Origin: an uncultured Flavobacteriaceae bacterium
GTDB taxonomy: Bacteria > Bacteroidota > Bacteroidia > Flavobacteriales > Flavobacteriaceae
DNA length: 64,000 nt
Direction: 5' to 3'
NCBI GenBank assembly: GCA_947488435.1
Contig: CANKZG010000001.1
Location: 2,718,036-2,782,035, forward strand
Below, in pieces: positions 7,904 to 16,075 of this stretch. The stretch's first letter is position 1. The number at the start of each line of letters is the position of its first letter. Under the pieces are notes generated by a model. That model was not told the DNA's origin. It searched no databases and worked only from the letters and a program-made list of their open reading frames with translations. The position numbers and the translations under genes are program-made.

Positions 7904-9769
7904 ATGAACAAAAAAATTTATGGTTTATGTGCTGGAATATTAGCCAGTGCAACAATGGCTGCTCAAGAGCAACAAACGGACTCTATTCAAGTACAACAAT
8001 TGGATGAAGTAGTCGTCAGTGATTCGCGTTTTCAATTGAAAAGAGCGAATTCCGGAAAAACGGTTATTAAAATAACCGCAAAAGAATTGGAGCGGAGCCA
8101 AGGAAAGTCCATCGCGCAGCTCATAAATAGTAAAAGTGGGCTTGAGATAGGTGGTAGTCGTGGAAGAAATGGTGAAATTCTCGGTGTTTTTGGACGGGGA
8201 GGTAGAGGAAGGCAAGTACTGGTGGTAATTGATGGTGTTCAAGTAACGGACCCATCTTCTTTTTCATCAGAGTATGACTTAAGGCTTTTAGATCTTGCCA
8301 ATATCGAAACTATTGAAATCATTAAAGGTGCTGCAAGTACCCTCTATGGCCCTAATGCAGCTACTGCCGTAATTAATATTACAACTAAGAAATCTTCTAA
8401 ACGAAAAATCGCAGGAAATTTTAAATCTACAGTGGGTACTAACCAAACCAGCGATGATCAAAATTATAATGCTTCTAGTTTTGATAATAGCGCTCAGGTA
8501 AGCGGTAGTATTGGAAATTTTAGTTATCTAGCTGGTGTTTCCAATAGCTATTCTAATGGAATATCGTCAATAACAACTCCGGAGAATCAGGAGGACGATT
8601 TTGAAAGGTTTACTACTGATGTTAAATTAAGTTATCGATTCAGTAAAAACTTTGATATCACTGTATATGGAAATTATACAGATCTTGAAACCTCTTTTGA
8701 TGATGCTTTTGCTTTTGCGGACACCGATTTCGAATTCTTAAGTGAACAACAACGCGTTGGATTAACGGCAAACTATAACTATACTTCGGGATCAGTGCAT
8801 TTAAATACCGCTTTTACCGATTATGAATCTGAAAGCGTTAGTGCTTTCCCTAGTACTTTTGCAGCTAAAAATTATATAGCAGATGTTTATAATAAGTATA
8901 ATTTCAATGGTAATTTTTATACAATTTTGGGTTTGAATGTAATTAATAATACGGCGGAGTTTGGAGATTCTGAGGAGTTTACTATTGTAGATCCTTATGC
9001 TAATGTGGTGTATGTATCTTCCTTTGGACTCAATGTTAATGCAGGTGCCCGCTTAAATAATCATTCTGAATACGGAAGCAATTTTGTTTACAATATTAAT
9101 CCTTCTTTTACTTTTGAACTGGAAGACGGTTATTTCAAGATTTTAACTTCCTATGCTACTTCGTATATTACGCCATCTTTAACGCAATTATTTGGGGATT
9201 TTGGAGCAAATCCAGATCTGGAACCAGAAGATAATACCACCTATGAAGGAGGTCTGGAATTTAATAAAACAGGTAAAGTTAGAGCAAGTGTACTTTATTT
9301 TAATCGATCGGAAGAAAACCTCATTACCTTTGATGAAAATTTTGTTAGCGTAAACTCTGATAGTACCATTGATGCTCAAGGAGCAGAAATTGAAGTTGAT
9401 TGGACTATTGTAAGTGATCTAAATTTTGGTGTTAATTATACTTTTACTGAACGAAAAGGAGATAATGCCATTCGTATTCCACGTCATAAAATAAATGCGG
9501 CCTTAAATTACGCTTTGTCCGATCGTACGGAATTGGCGCTAAATTATGCTTTTAACGGAGAACGCCCTGATACTGATTTTGGCACTTTCACCGATATGGA
9601 TTTGCCTTCTTTTTCGTTGGTAGATTTCTATATAAGCCATGAAATTATGCCTAAGAAAGTAAAATTATTTCTTAACGCTACAAATATCTTTAATGCCGAA
9701 TTTGTAGAGGTTATAGGTTTTAATACGAGAGGAAGAAATATAAATTTGGGAATAAATATTAGTCTATAA
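7904..9769 (+). CDS. btuB: TonB-dependent vitamin B12 receptor
   Basis: This 621-residue outer-membrane receptor imports cobalamin in a TonB-dependent way. It has a signal peptide (residues 1 to about 20, cleaving after ATMAA), a TonB-box-like segment LDEVVVSDS near residues 33-41, a plug domain with VLVVIDGVQVTD and NIETIEIIKGAASTLYGPNAATAVINI, then a 22-strand-type beta barrel ending in an aromatic/hydrophobic strand (NINLGINISL). Length fits the compact BtuB class rather than the ~1000-residue SusC class. The upstream B12 riboswitch makes the substrate assignment strong. The downstream binding-protein gene begins 11 bp after the stop and is probably co-transcribed. Confidence 0.94.
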   Translation: MNKKIYGLCAGILASATMAAQEQQTDSIQVQQLDEVVVSDSRFQLKRANSGKTVIKITAKELERSQGKSIAQLINSKSGLEIGGSRGRNGEILGVFGRGGRGRQVLVVIDGVQVTDPSSFSSEYDLRLLDLANIETIEIIKGAASTLYGPNAATAVINITTKKSSKRKIAGNFKSTVGTNQTSDDQNYNASSFDNSAQVSGSIGNFSYLAGVSNSYSNGISSITTPENQEDDFERFTTDVKLSYRFSKNFDITVYGNYTDLETSFDDAFAFADTDFEFLSEQQRVGLTANYNYTSGSVHLNTAFTDYESESVSAFPSTFAAKNYIADVYNKYNFNGNFYTILGLNVINNTAEFGDSEEFTIVDPYANVVYVSSFGLNVNAGARLNNHSEYGSNFVYNINPSFTFELEDGYFKILTSYATSYITPSLTQLFGDFGANPDLEPEDNTTYEGGLEFNKTGKVRASVLYFNRSEENLITFDENFVSVNSDSTIDAQGAEIEVDWTIVSDLNFGVNYTFTERKGDNAIRIPRHKINAALNYALSDRTELALNYAFNGERPDTDFGTFTDMDLPSFSLVDFYISHEIMPKKVKLFLNATNIFNAEFVEVIGFNTRGRNINLGINISL

Positions 9770-9780
9770 TCCAAGTAAGA

Positions 9781-10716
9781 ATGCTTAAAGTTTGTTCTTT
9801 CCTTCCTGCGGTAACCCAAATGATTTATGACATGGGTTTACAGGATCATTTGTATGGCGTAACCTTTGAGTGTCCGGAGCAAGCATTAACGGAGAAAACT
9901 AAGGTAGTGCGTTGTGTTTTGGAAGGAAAGAATTATAGCAGTCGGGAAATCGATGATATTTTTTCAGCAAGCAAGCGTCAGGGTAAAAGTTTGTATTATG
10001 TAGACGAACCTTTGTTAGCGTCCATTGCTCCGGATATTATTTTTACGCAAGATGTTTGTGAAGTTTGCCAGATTGATACGGCAACGACAGCTAGGGCGGT
10101 TGCAAAATTAGCAAAGGAACCAAAACTGATACCCATAAGTCCTGAATCATTAACCGATGTATTTCAGACCGCCATTACAATTGCAAGAGCATTGGGCAAG
10201 GAAGAAGAGGCTTTTACGTATTTGGCTAAACTCCGGCAGCGCGTAGATGTGGTTATTGATACATTAAGAAAGGAAAGAGCACTACCAAAAAGAGTATCTC
10301 TTATAGAATGGATTGAACCGCTTTATAATTGCGGACATTGGATACCACATCAAATTGCTTATGCCGGAGGAATAGATATGCTGGCAAATCCTTCAGGAGA
10401 TAGTATTGTTACTTCCTGGGATAAAGTAATAAAGTATAATCCTGAAGTGGTGGTTATAGCACCCTGCGGATTCGGAATTAAACGTACCGTGGAGGAAATG
10501 CACCTATTGCAACAGAAAGAAGGCTGGAAAAATTTAAAAGCAGTACAAGAAAATGCCGTTTTTATAGCGGACTTTGACTTATTTACCCAACCGTCTGCTG
10601 CAACTTTAGTAGATGGAATTGAATTGTTGGCGGGTTTGTTTCATCCAGAAATTTTTGGCATACCGAAACATTTGCTAACTAAATATGAGAAACTAGTTAC
10701 GCAACAAGCGGTTTAA
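9781..10716 (+). CDS. cobalamin-binding BtuF-like protein without export signal
   Basis: This 311-residue protein has the periplasmic-binding fold (COG0614 type) but begins directly with the first strand, MLKVCSFLPAVTQMIYDMGL, with no signal peptide or lipobox. It is therefore predicted to be cytosolic. It contains LLASIAPDIIFTQDVCEVC, with two closely spaced cysteines, and WIEPLYNCGHWIPHQIAYAGG, a segment typical of the cobalamin-binding subgroup. It follows btuB by 11 bp, inside the B12-regulated unit. A role in cytosolic cobalamin binding or trafficking is an inference. An exported copy (btuF) exists in the divergent operon, so this protein is probably not the transporter's binding protein. 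Confidence 0.72.
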   Translation: MLKVCSFLPAVTQMIYDMGLQDHLYGVTFECPEQALTEKTKVVRCVLEGKNYSSREIDDIFSASKRQGKSLYYVDEPLLASIAPDIIFTQDVCEVCQIDTATTARAVAKLAKEPKLIPISPESLTDVFQTAITIARALGKEEEAFTYLAKLRQRVDVVIDTLRKERALPKRVSLIEWIEPLYNCGHWIPHQIAYAGGIDMLANPSGDSIVTSWDKVIKYNPEVVVIAPCGFGIKRTVEEMHLLQQKEGWKNLKAVQENAVFIADFDLFTQPSAATLVDGIELLAGLFHPEIFGIPKHLLTKYEKLVTQQAV

Positions 10717-10734
10717 AAAAAGCGAATAAAAAAC

Positions 10735-10775
10735 AAAGAAGCAGTATCTATTATAAAACGATACTGCTTCTTTTT
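10735..10775. terminator. bidirectional intrinsic terminator
   Basis: A perfect 14-bp inverted repeat, AAAGAAGCAGTATC (10735-10748) and its complement (10760-10773), has an 11-nt loop and is followed by a T-tract on the plus strand and preceded by A-rich DNA. It sits between two convergent genes (stops at 10716 and 10796) and can serve both. Confidence 0.9.
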
Positions 10776-10795
10776 GTTTTGTAGCGTATTGTGAT

Positions 10796-12280
10796 TTATT
10801 GAAAATTAATATCTCCTAAAGGTTTATCGAGATACATTTTATCATTCAAAGGAGTAAACATTTTGGAATTCCCAACCTTTTCTAGTTGTAGCGGTTGCCG
10901 ACTACTAAAAGCCGTTTTAGCGGCTATAGTACCTGTAATTTCTTGTAGTGCTCTTGCTAAAAATGGTTCGTTAGGATTGCCTAGAACACCAAGGTTTCCA
11001 AAATCTTCCTCAAAAACAATATTCGGAGCTAGCCCATCAGTATATTCGAAAAAACCGTCCGCATTTTCGTTACGCCCAACTAGAGGTTGTAATGCCCATA
11101 TATTATCTGGATTGATTTGATTTTCTCGGGACGCATTGTAAACAAAATCATTGGCAGCATCATCAACCAAGGTAATCGAAAACTCATTCTTACCAGAAGT
11201 TGTTTCCCCTATTTGAATTACGTTCAGATACGGAGCAAGACCATTAATAACTAATTCGCTCGAAGATGCCGTTCCATTCGTCGTTAAAATAAATACTCGG
11301 TTTAAATTTAAAGTATTAATAGGCGATCCTTCCCCAGTTTGATTTGCAAAAAAGTCATTCAATTGTGCCTCGCTTAATTGTGGTTGTATTTTGCTATTCC
11401 AACGTTGACGAATATATAGGTCGTTCGTATTGGTTCCGGCGATCATACTTGCAAGCAGACGGGAGGAATTTACAGAACCACCAGAATTGTAGCGTAAATC
11501 CAATACCAAGTCCGTAACGCCATCTGCTACAAACTGACCAAAAGCATCATTGAGTTGCTCATCAAAATTACTTACAAAGCTATTGTACATGAGGTAGCCT
11601 ATATTTTGCCCCCCAACATTTATGGTATTTCCGATAAACACTGGATTTTCAATCAAACCTTCTTCCTTAGTTAGGGTAACTGTCCTTCCATTTTCCGTAA
11701 CCACGTTATTTTCAATATCCGCTAAGGTTAAGGTATAGGTATCATTATCTCCAAAGAGAAGGTCTCTAAAGTTATCAACTGTTATAATAGTACCATCCAC
11801 TTCGGTAAATATATCGCCGCGTGCAATATCTTGTCCCGCAGCACTTGAATTTGGGATGATATAACGCACATATCCAAAAACTTCATCACTATCGGCAAAG
11901 CGCACCAATCCAAATTCCAAACCATTACTTCGTGATACTCCGGCAAAAGCATTTACCAAAACGCGAAAATCTTCATTTAAAAAACTAAAACGATCTTCAT
12001 CAGACAATAAAACATCGAAGAAAAAATCACTGGGATTTGGAGTCGCCTCTAAAAAAGCGGTAAATTCCTCATTAGTAGCAAATCGATCGTCGGCAAGGTT
12101 AGGTGCTGTTTCTTGGAAAAAGTACCATAAATTCATGGACTGCCACATAAAATTCTGTACAACTACATTGGCGGAAGTAGGATTCGGGTTATTTGGATTC
12201 GGGTTTTCTAAGCCATCATCATCACTACAGGATGCTATAAACAGAAATAACCCTAAAACTAAGGAGATATACTTTTTCAT
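10796..12280 (-). CDS. S41 family peptidase lipoprotein
   Basis: This predicted surface or periplasmic serine protease has 494 residues from the ATG at 12280. An upstream start at 12313 would only add basic residues ahead of the signal. The signal MKKYISLVLGLFLFIASC ends in a lipobox cysteine at 18 followed by SDDDG, an acidic motif that in Bacteroidota favours transport to the cell surface. Next come a PDZ-like segment (AAGQDIARGDIFTEVDG) and the C-terminal processing protease core with LVLDLRYNSGGS, TTNGTASSSELVINGL (catalytic Ser in TASSSE) and GETTSGKNEF (catalytic Lys). The substrate is unknown. It diverges from the ECF sigma operon. Confidence 0.88.
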   Translation of the reverse strand: MKKYISLVLGLFLFIASCSDDDGLENPNPNNPNPTSANVVVQNFMWQSMNLWYFFQETAPNLADDRFATNEEFTAFLEATPNPSDFFFDVLLSDEDRFSFLNEDFRVLVNAFAGVSRSNGLEFGLVRFADSDEVFGYVRYIIPNSSAAGQDIARGDIFTEVDGTIITVDNFRDLLFGDNDTYTLTLADIENNVVTENGRTVTLTKEEGLIENPVFIGNTINVGGQNIGYLMYNSFVSNFDEQLNDAFGQFVADGVTDLVLDLRYNSGGSVNSSRLLASMIAGTNTNDLYIRQRWNSKIQPQLSEAQLNDFFANQTGEGSPINTLNLNRVFILTTNGTASSSELVINGLAPYLNVIQIGETTSGKNEFSITLVDDAANDFVYNASRENQINPDNIWALQPLVGRNENADGFFEYTDGLAPNIVFEEDFGNLGVLGNPNEPFLARALQEITGTIAAKTAFSSRQPLQLEKVGNSKMFTPLNDKMYLDKPLGDINFQ

Positions 12281-12407
12281 AATTTTCTTTTTTAGCTTTA
12301 ATGTAACAATCAAGAATCATTCCAAGACAATCCTTACATTGTAATGGGATAACTAAATACCCGCTTATAATCCTCTAAATTAGGGATATCAAAAGGAAAA
12401 AAAAATA

Positions 12408-12449
12408 TTTTGTAACAAAATTCGATATGCGTCGTCTTCCTTTTGTAAC
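12408..12449 (+). promoter_or_regulatory. candidate ECF-type promoter with a direct repeat
   Basis: TTTTGTAAC occurs twice, at 12408-12416 and 12441-12449, exactly 33 bp apart (about three helical turns). GTAAC (12412-12416) is followed after 16 bp by CGTC (12433-12436), an arrangement resembling ECF sigma promoters (aAC -35 and CGTC -10). It lies just ahead of an ECF sigma gene, so autoregulation is possible. The match is by eye and the sigma factor's own consensus is unknown. Confidence 0.3.
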
Positions 12450-12484
12450 GCATTAAAATGGATTACACACTAACTAAACCAATT

Positions 12485-12994
12485 ATGAAACAATCGGAGT
12501 TTTTAAATACGGTGATGCCTTTTAAGGATAAACTGTTTCGATTGGCAAAGAGATTACTGGTTTCTAAAGAAGAAGCTGAAGACGCAACGCAAGAGATTTT
12601 ACTGAAATTATGGTCTAAAAACAGTAAGATGGAAGAGTATAAAAATGTAGAAGCTTTTGCAATGACAATGACGAAGAATTTTTGTTTGGATCGATTAAAG
12701 TCAAAACAGGCAGGAAATTTAAAGTTGGTACATAGTAACTATACAGACGAAAATGTATCCTTGCAAAATGCCGTTGAAACAAATGATAGTTTAGATTGGG
12801 TACAGAAAATAATGGAAGAACTCCCTGAGCAACAAAAGTTAGTTTTACAGCTTAGAGATGTAGAAGCCTACGAATTTGAAGAGATATGTGCATTATTAGA
12901 TATGAAACCTACAGCAGTTCGCGTAGCCTTATCTAGAGCACGAAAAACAGTAAGAGAAAGATTAATTGAAAAACATCGCTATGGAATTGGATAG
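12485..12994 (+). CDS. ECF-type RNA polymerase sigma factor
   Basis: This sigma-70 family factor has 169 residues from the ATG at 12485, the start that best fits relatives beginning near EFLNTVMPFKDK. The ATG at 12458 would add nine residues. Region 2 includes RLAKRLLVSKEEAEDATQEILLKLW, and region 4 includes LPEQQKLVLQLRDVEAYEFEEI and a helix-turn-helix ending in RVALSRARKTVRERL. It directs polymerase to a small regulon. The membrane protein gene starts inside its last codons (12981), indicating translational coupling typical of a sigma/anti-sigma pair. Three DUF4252 genes follow on the same strand. Confidence 0.9.
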   Translation: MKQSEFLNTVMPFKDKLFRLAKRLLVSKEEAEDATQEILLKLWSKNSKMEEYKNVEAFAMTMTKNFCLDRLKSKQAGNLKLVHSNYTDENVSLQNAVETNDSLDWVQKIMEELPEQQKLVLQLRDVEAYEFEEICALLDMKPTAVRVALSRARKTVRERLIEKHRYGIG

Positions 12995-13430
12995 AATAGA
13001 ACAATTACTAGAGAAATATTTTGAAGCTACCACAACTGTAGCGGAAGAAGCAGAGCTAAGAGCTTATTTTGAGCAAGCAGATGTGGCGCCACATTTGCAA
13101 GTGCATGCACCTTTATTTCAATATTTTTCTCAAGCCAAAGAAGAACAGTTTACGAAGCAGGTTCCATTAAAACCTAGAAAAAGCTATTATCGATGGATTT
13201 CCGTTGCAGCCTCTGTTATTCTATTTTTTGGCATCTATTTTGGAAATAGTAGCTATCAGGATTACCTGGAAACAGAAAAGCAAAATCAAGAACAGGCACA
13301 ATTTGCCTACGATGAAACAAAAAAAGCCTTGAACCTTCTAGCTGCAAATTTTGGAAAGGGTACTGAAAAAGTAGCTTACCTAAAAGAGTTTGATAAAACG
13401 ACACAAAAAATTTATAAAAACAATAATTAA
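12981..13430 (+). CDS. putative anti-sigma-like membrane protein
   Basis: This 149-residue protein starts at the ATG at 12981, overlapping the sigma gene by 14 bp. An upstream TTG at 12966 is a weaker alternative. Residues 1-50 form a small acidic helical domain (LDRIEQLLEKYFEATTTVAEEAELRAYF) in the place where anti-sigma factors carry their sigma-binding part. A basic stretch precedes a single transmembrane helix (about 71-88), followed by ~60 exported, helical, Q/E/K-rich residues. No zinc-finger HxxxCxxC is present. An anti-sigma role is inferred from position and topology only. It precedes DUF4252 genes in what looks like one operon. Confidence 0.6.
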   Translation: MELDRIEQLLEKYFEATTTVAEEAELRAYFEQADVAPHLQVHAPLFQYFSQAKEEQFTKQVPLKPRKSYYRWISVAASVILFFGIYFGNSSYQDYLETEKQNQEQAQFAYDETKKALNLLAANFGKGTEKVAYLKEFDKTTQKIYKNNN

Positions 13431-13440
13431 AATGATACCG

Positions 13441-13980
13441 ATGAAAAAGAATATTCTAATACTATTAATAGCGCTAACACCGCTTACAGGGTTTTCACAA
13501 TCCCTATTTGATAAGTATGAAGATTTAGACAATGTAACTTCTGTTATCGTAAATAAAAATATGTTTAATCTTTTACGCAAGATGAATGTAAATGTAGACG
13601 ATCAGGAAGCGCAGGATTTCGTTGATATAGCGCAAAGCATCAATAGCTTAAAGGTATTTACTACCGAAGATAAAGGTGTATCGGCGGATATGAAAAGTGC
13701 CGTAGAAAAATATTTAAGATCATCTTCTCTTGAAGAATTGATGCGAATTAAGGATGATGATGCCAATATTAAATTTTATATAAAAAGTGGTAAAGATGAC
13801 GATCATGTAAGCGAATTACTCATGTTTGTCACTGGAGTAAAAGATGTTAAGATTGATAACTATAGTTTTGAAACCGTATTACTATCACTTACTGGAGATA
13901 TTGATCTTAATAAAATTAGCTCCTTAACCAATAAAATGAACCTCCCAGAGGAATTAAACAACGCATCAAAAAAGAATTAA
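13441..13980 (+). CDS. DUF4252 exported protein, copy 1
   Basis: This 179-residue secreted protein has the signal peptide MKKNILILLIALTPLTGFSQ and then the DUF4252 domain (LFDKYEDLDNVTSVIVNKNMFNLL, KVFTTEDKGVSADMKSAVEKYLR, LEELMRIKDDDANIKFY). I prefer the ATG at 13441. An ATG at 13432, three codons upstream, is equally usable. It is a close paralogue of the next gene, so the pair arose by tandem duplication. The function of DUF4252 is unknown. Its position after an ECF sigma and membrane partner suggests an envelope-stress or surface-signal output. Confidence 0.85.
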   Translation: MKKNILILLIALTPLTGFSQSLFDKYEDLDNVTSVIVNKNMFNLLRKMNVNVDDQEAQDFVDIAQSINSLKVFTTEDKGVSADMKSAVEKYLRSSSLEELMRIKDDDANIKFYIKSGKDDDHVSELLMFVTGVKDVKIDNYSFETVLLSLTGDIDLNKISSLTNKMNLPEELNNASKKN

Positions 13981-14006
13981 TCAAAAAACAATTAAAAACA
14001 ATCAAA

Positions 14007-14561
14007 ATGAAACGAATAGTAATAGTATTAGTAGTAGCCTTATTGCCTTTAGCAGGATTTTCACAATCCATCTTCGATAAGTTTGAGGAAATGGACGATG
14101 TAGCTTCAGTAATAATAAATAAAGGAATGATCAATTTGTTTAGCACTATAGCTGAAAATGCAGATGATGATGAAGCCAAAGAATTTGCCAGAATTGCAAA
14201 AGGAATAGACGGATTGAAGGTTTTTATGACAGAGAATAAAGGAGTATCTGCTCAAATGAAATCAACGGTAGATAGTTACTTAAAAAAATCATCTTTAGAA
14301 GAATTAATGCGCGTTAAGGATGATGATACCACGGTAAAGTTCTATATTCAAAAGGGAAAAGATGAAAATCATGTGAAGGAGCTCTTAATGTTTGTGAGTG
14401 GAGTGAAAGACGTAAAAATTAAGGATAAAGATTTTGAATCTGTTTTAGTGACGCTAACTGGAGATATTGATCTAGCAGATATTGCCACGATAACAGATAA
14501 AATGGATCTACCTGGAGATTTGAAAAAGGTAGAGAAAAGAAACAAAAGAAATAAAAGATGA
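14007..14561 (+). CDS. DUF4252 exported protein, copy 2
   Basis: This 184-residue protein has the signal peptide MKRIVIVLVVALLPLAGFSQ and a DUF4252 domain that can be aligned along its whole length with copy 1 (for example SIFDKFEEMDDVASVIINKGM, SSLEELMRVKDDDTTVKFY and ELLMFVSGVKDVKI). The C-terminus is a basic tail (KKVEKRNKRNKR) absent from copy 1. The last codons overlap the next gene by 4 bp (ATGA), indicating translational coupling. No catalytic motif is evident. Role unknown, likely regulated together with the upstream sigma. Confidence 0.85.
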   Translation: MKRIVIVLVVALLPLAGFSQSIFDKFEEMDDVASVIINKGMINLFSTIAENADDDEAKEFARIAKGIDGLKVFMTENKGVSAQMKSTVDSYLKKSSLEELMRVKDDDTTVKFYIQKGKDENHVKELLMFVSGVKDVKIKDKDFESVLVTLTGDIDLADIATITDKMDLPGDLKKVEKRNKRNKR

Positions 14562-15103
14562 AGAAAGTAACCCAAAGTATTGTAGTAATTCTTTTGGCAG
14601 TTTTTGCACTATCTAGCTGTGCATCTACACAAAGCTTGCAAGAATACTATGTAGACAATTCAGAGAACCCTAATTTCATTTCTGTAGATGTCCCGGCAAG
14701 TATCTTAAAACTTGAAGAAACAAACCTTTCTGCTTCTCAAAAAGAAGCATTGGGGTCACTACGAAAGTTAAATGTACTTGCCTTTAAGAAAACAGCTACT
14801 AATGCTGCGGCTTTTAAAGAAGAAAAGGCTAAGGTAAACAACATTTTAAAGGATAAACGGTTTAATGAATTAATGAAATTAAACTCTAGTTATGGTAAAG
14901 GAGTGATTAAGTATTTAGGTGATGATGATGCCATAGATGAAGTTATTATTTATGGAAGTAGTAAAGATAAGGGTTTTGCATTGGTGCGAGTATTGGGAAA
15001 GAATATGAATCCAGCACACCTGGCAGAATTGCTGCAAGCCATCCAAAGCGCTGATTTTAATACCGATAATTTAGGTGAAATAGGAGCTTTCTTAAAAGGA
15101 TAG
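14558..15103 (+). CDS. DUF4252-like lipoprotein, copy 3
   Basis: This 181-residue lipoprotein has a signal ending in FALSSC (Cys21) followed by ASTQSL. The C-terminal half keeps the DUF4252 pattern (RFNELMKLNSSYGKGVIKYLGDDDAIDEVIIYGSSKDKGFALVRVLG) but the N-terminal half differs from copies 1 and 2. It starts in a 4-bp overlap with copy 2 and closes the operon, which ends at a strong terminator. It may form an envelope-anchored partner of the two soluble paralogues, though that is inference. Confidence 0.8.
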   Translation: MKKVTQSIVVILLAVFALSSCASTQSLQEYYVDNSENPNFISVDVPASILKLEETNLSASQKEALGSLRKLNVLAFKKTATNAAAFKEEKAKVNNILKDKRFNELMKLNSSYGKGVIKYLGDDDAIDEVIIYGSSKDKGFALVRVLGKNMNPAHLAELLQAIQSADFNTDNLGEIGAFLKG

Positions 15104-15125
15104 TTTTTTTAATAATAGTTGATAG

Positions 15126-15162
15126 AATCCTGTGACAACTTCGGTTGTAACAGGATTTTTTT
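15126..15162 (+). terminator. intrinsic terminator of the sigma/DUF4252 operon
   Basis: AATCCTGTGACAAC pairs with GTTGTAACAGGATT around a TTCG tetraloop (one G-A mismatch) and runs into seven T residues. It begins 22 bp after the last DUF4252 stop. Confidence 0.93.
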
Positions 15163-15243
15163 ATGGTTATGAAATTAATATCCCCTTCTTTTTTATCAAC
15201 AAATACCTATCTTAGGATCCTTAAACACTAATACCTTAAAAAA

Positions 15244-16062
15244 ATGGAAAAAGCACAAGAATGGTTGAATTACGGCATTGAGTTAGCTAAGGAATTTGGT
15301 CCCAAGTTAATTACTGCAATACTGATTTATATTATTGGATCTTGGATCATAAAAAAGATAGTGGGTGGAGCTGGAAGACTTATGGCCAAGAGTAAATATG
15401 AAGAGTCGCTACAAAAATTCTTACTCAATTTAATTTCCTGGGCATTAAAGATCTTTTTAATTGTTACGGTAATCGCCAGATTGGGAATAGATATTACTGC
15501 CTTTGCTGCGATTGTTGCTGCTGCTGGTTTGGCGGTAGGTTTGGCTTTACAAGGGTCACTGTCCAATTTTGCTGGAGGTGTTTTACTCATGATTTTTAAA
15601 CCTTATAAAATAGGAGATCTTATAGAAGCTCAAGGAGTTTTAGGTGCCGTTAAAGAAATAGAAATTTTTACTACCAAACTTACAACTCCGGAGAATAAAT
15701 TAGCTATCGTTCCTAATGGTTCCATGGCTAATGGTAATATTATCAACTATACTGCTGAAGGAAAAATCCGCGTGGATACCACGGTCGGAATTGATTATAA
15801 TTCGGATATCAAAGTGGCAAAGGAGGTCTTGTTAGATGTGCTAACTAGCAATCCTTCTGTACTTAAGGATCCGGCACCTTCAGTTAATGTATCGGAGTTG
15901 GCGGATAGCTCTATTAACCTTGCCGTGCGCCCGTTCTGTAAACCAGAAGATTATTGGGATGTATATTTTGCTACCATAGAAGGTACTAAAATTGCCTTGG
16001 ATAAAGCGGGAATAGAAATACCATATCCACATCAGGTACGGATAGAAAAAACAGAAGATTAG
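15244..16062 (+). CDS. small-conductance mechanosensitive channel (MscS family)
   Basis: This 272-residue inner-membrane channel releases solutes during hypo-osmotic shock. It has the minimal three-helix MscS architecture: TM1 about 18-38, TM2 about 60-80, and the glycine/alanine-rich pore helix TM3 (AAIVAAAGLAVGLALQGSLSNFAGG) around 85-110. The cytoplasmic beta domain follows (FKPYKIGDLIEAQGVLGAVKEIEIFTTKL, VPNGSMANGNIINYT) and then the mixed C-terminal domain. Length is close to E. coli MscS. It stands alone behind a terminator and converges with purB 13 bp away. Confidence 0.93.
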   Translation: MEKAQEWLNYGIELAKEFGPKLITAILIYIIGSWIIKKIVGGAGRLMAKSKYEESLQKFLLNLISWALKIFLIVTVIARLGIDITAFAAIVAAAGLAVGLALQGSLSNFAGGVLLMIFKPYKIGDLIEAQGVLGAVKEIEIFTTKLTTPENKLAIVPNGSMANGNIINYTAEGKIRVDTTVGIDYNSDIKVAKEVLLDVLTSNPSVLKDPAPSVNVSELADSSINLAVRPFCKPEDYWDVYFATIEGTKIALDKAGIEIPYPHQVRIEKTED

Positions 16063-16075
16063 GGAGCTTTCAAAA

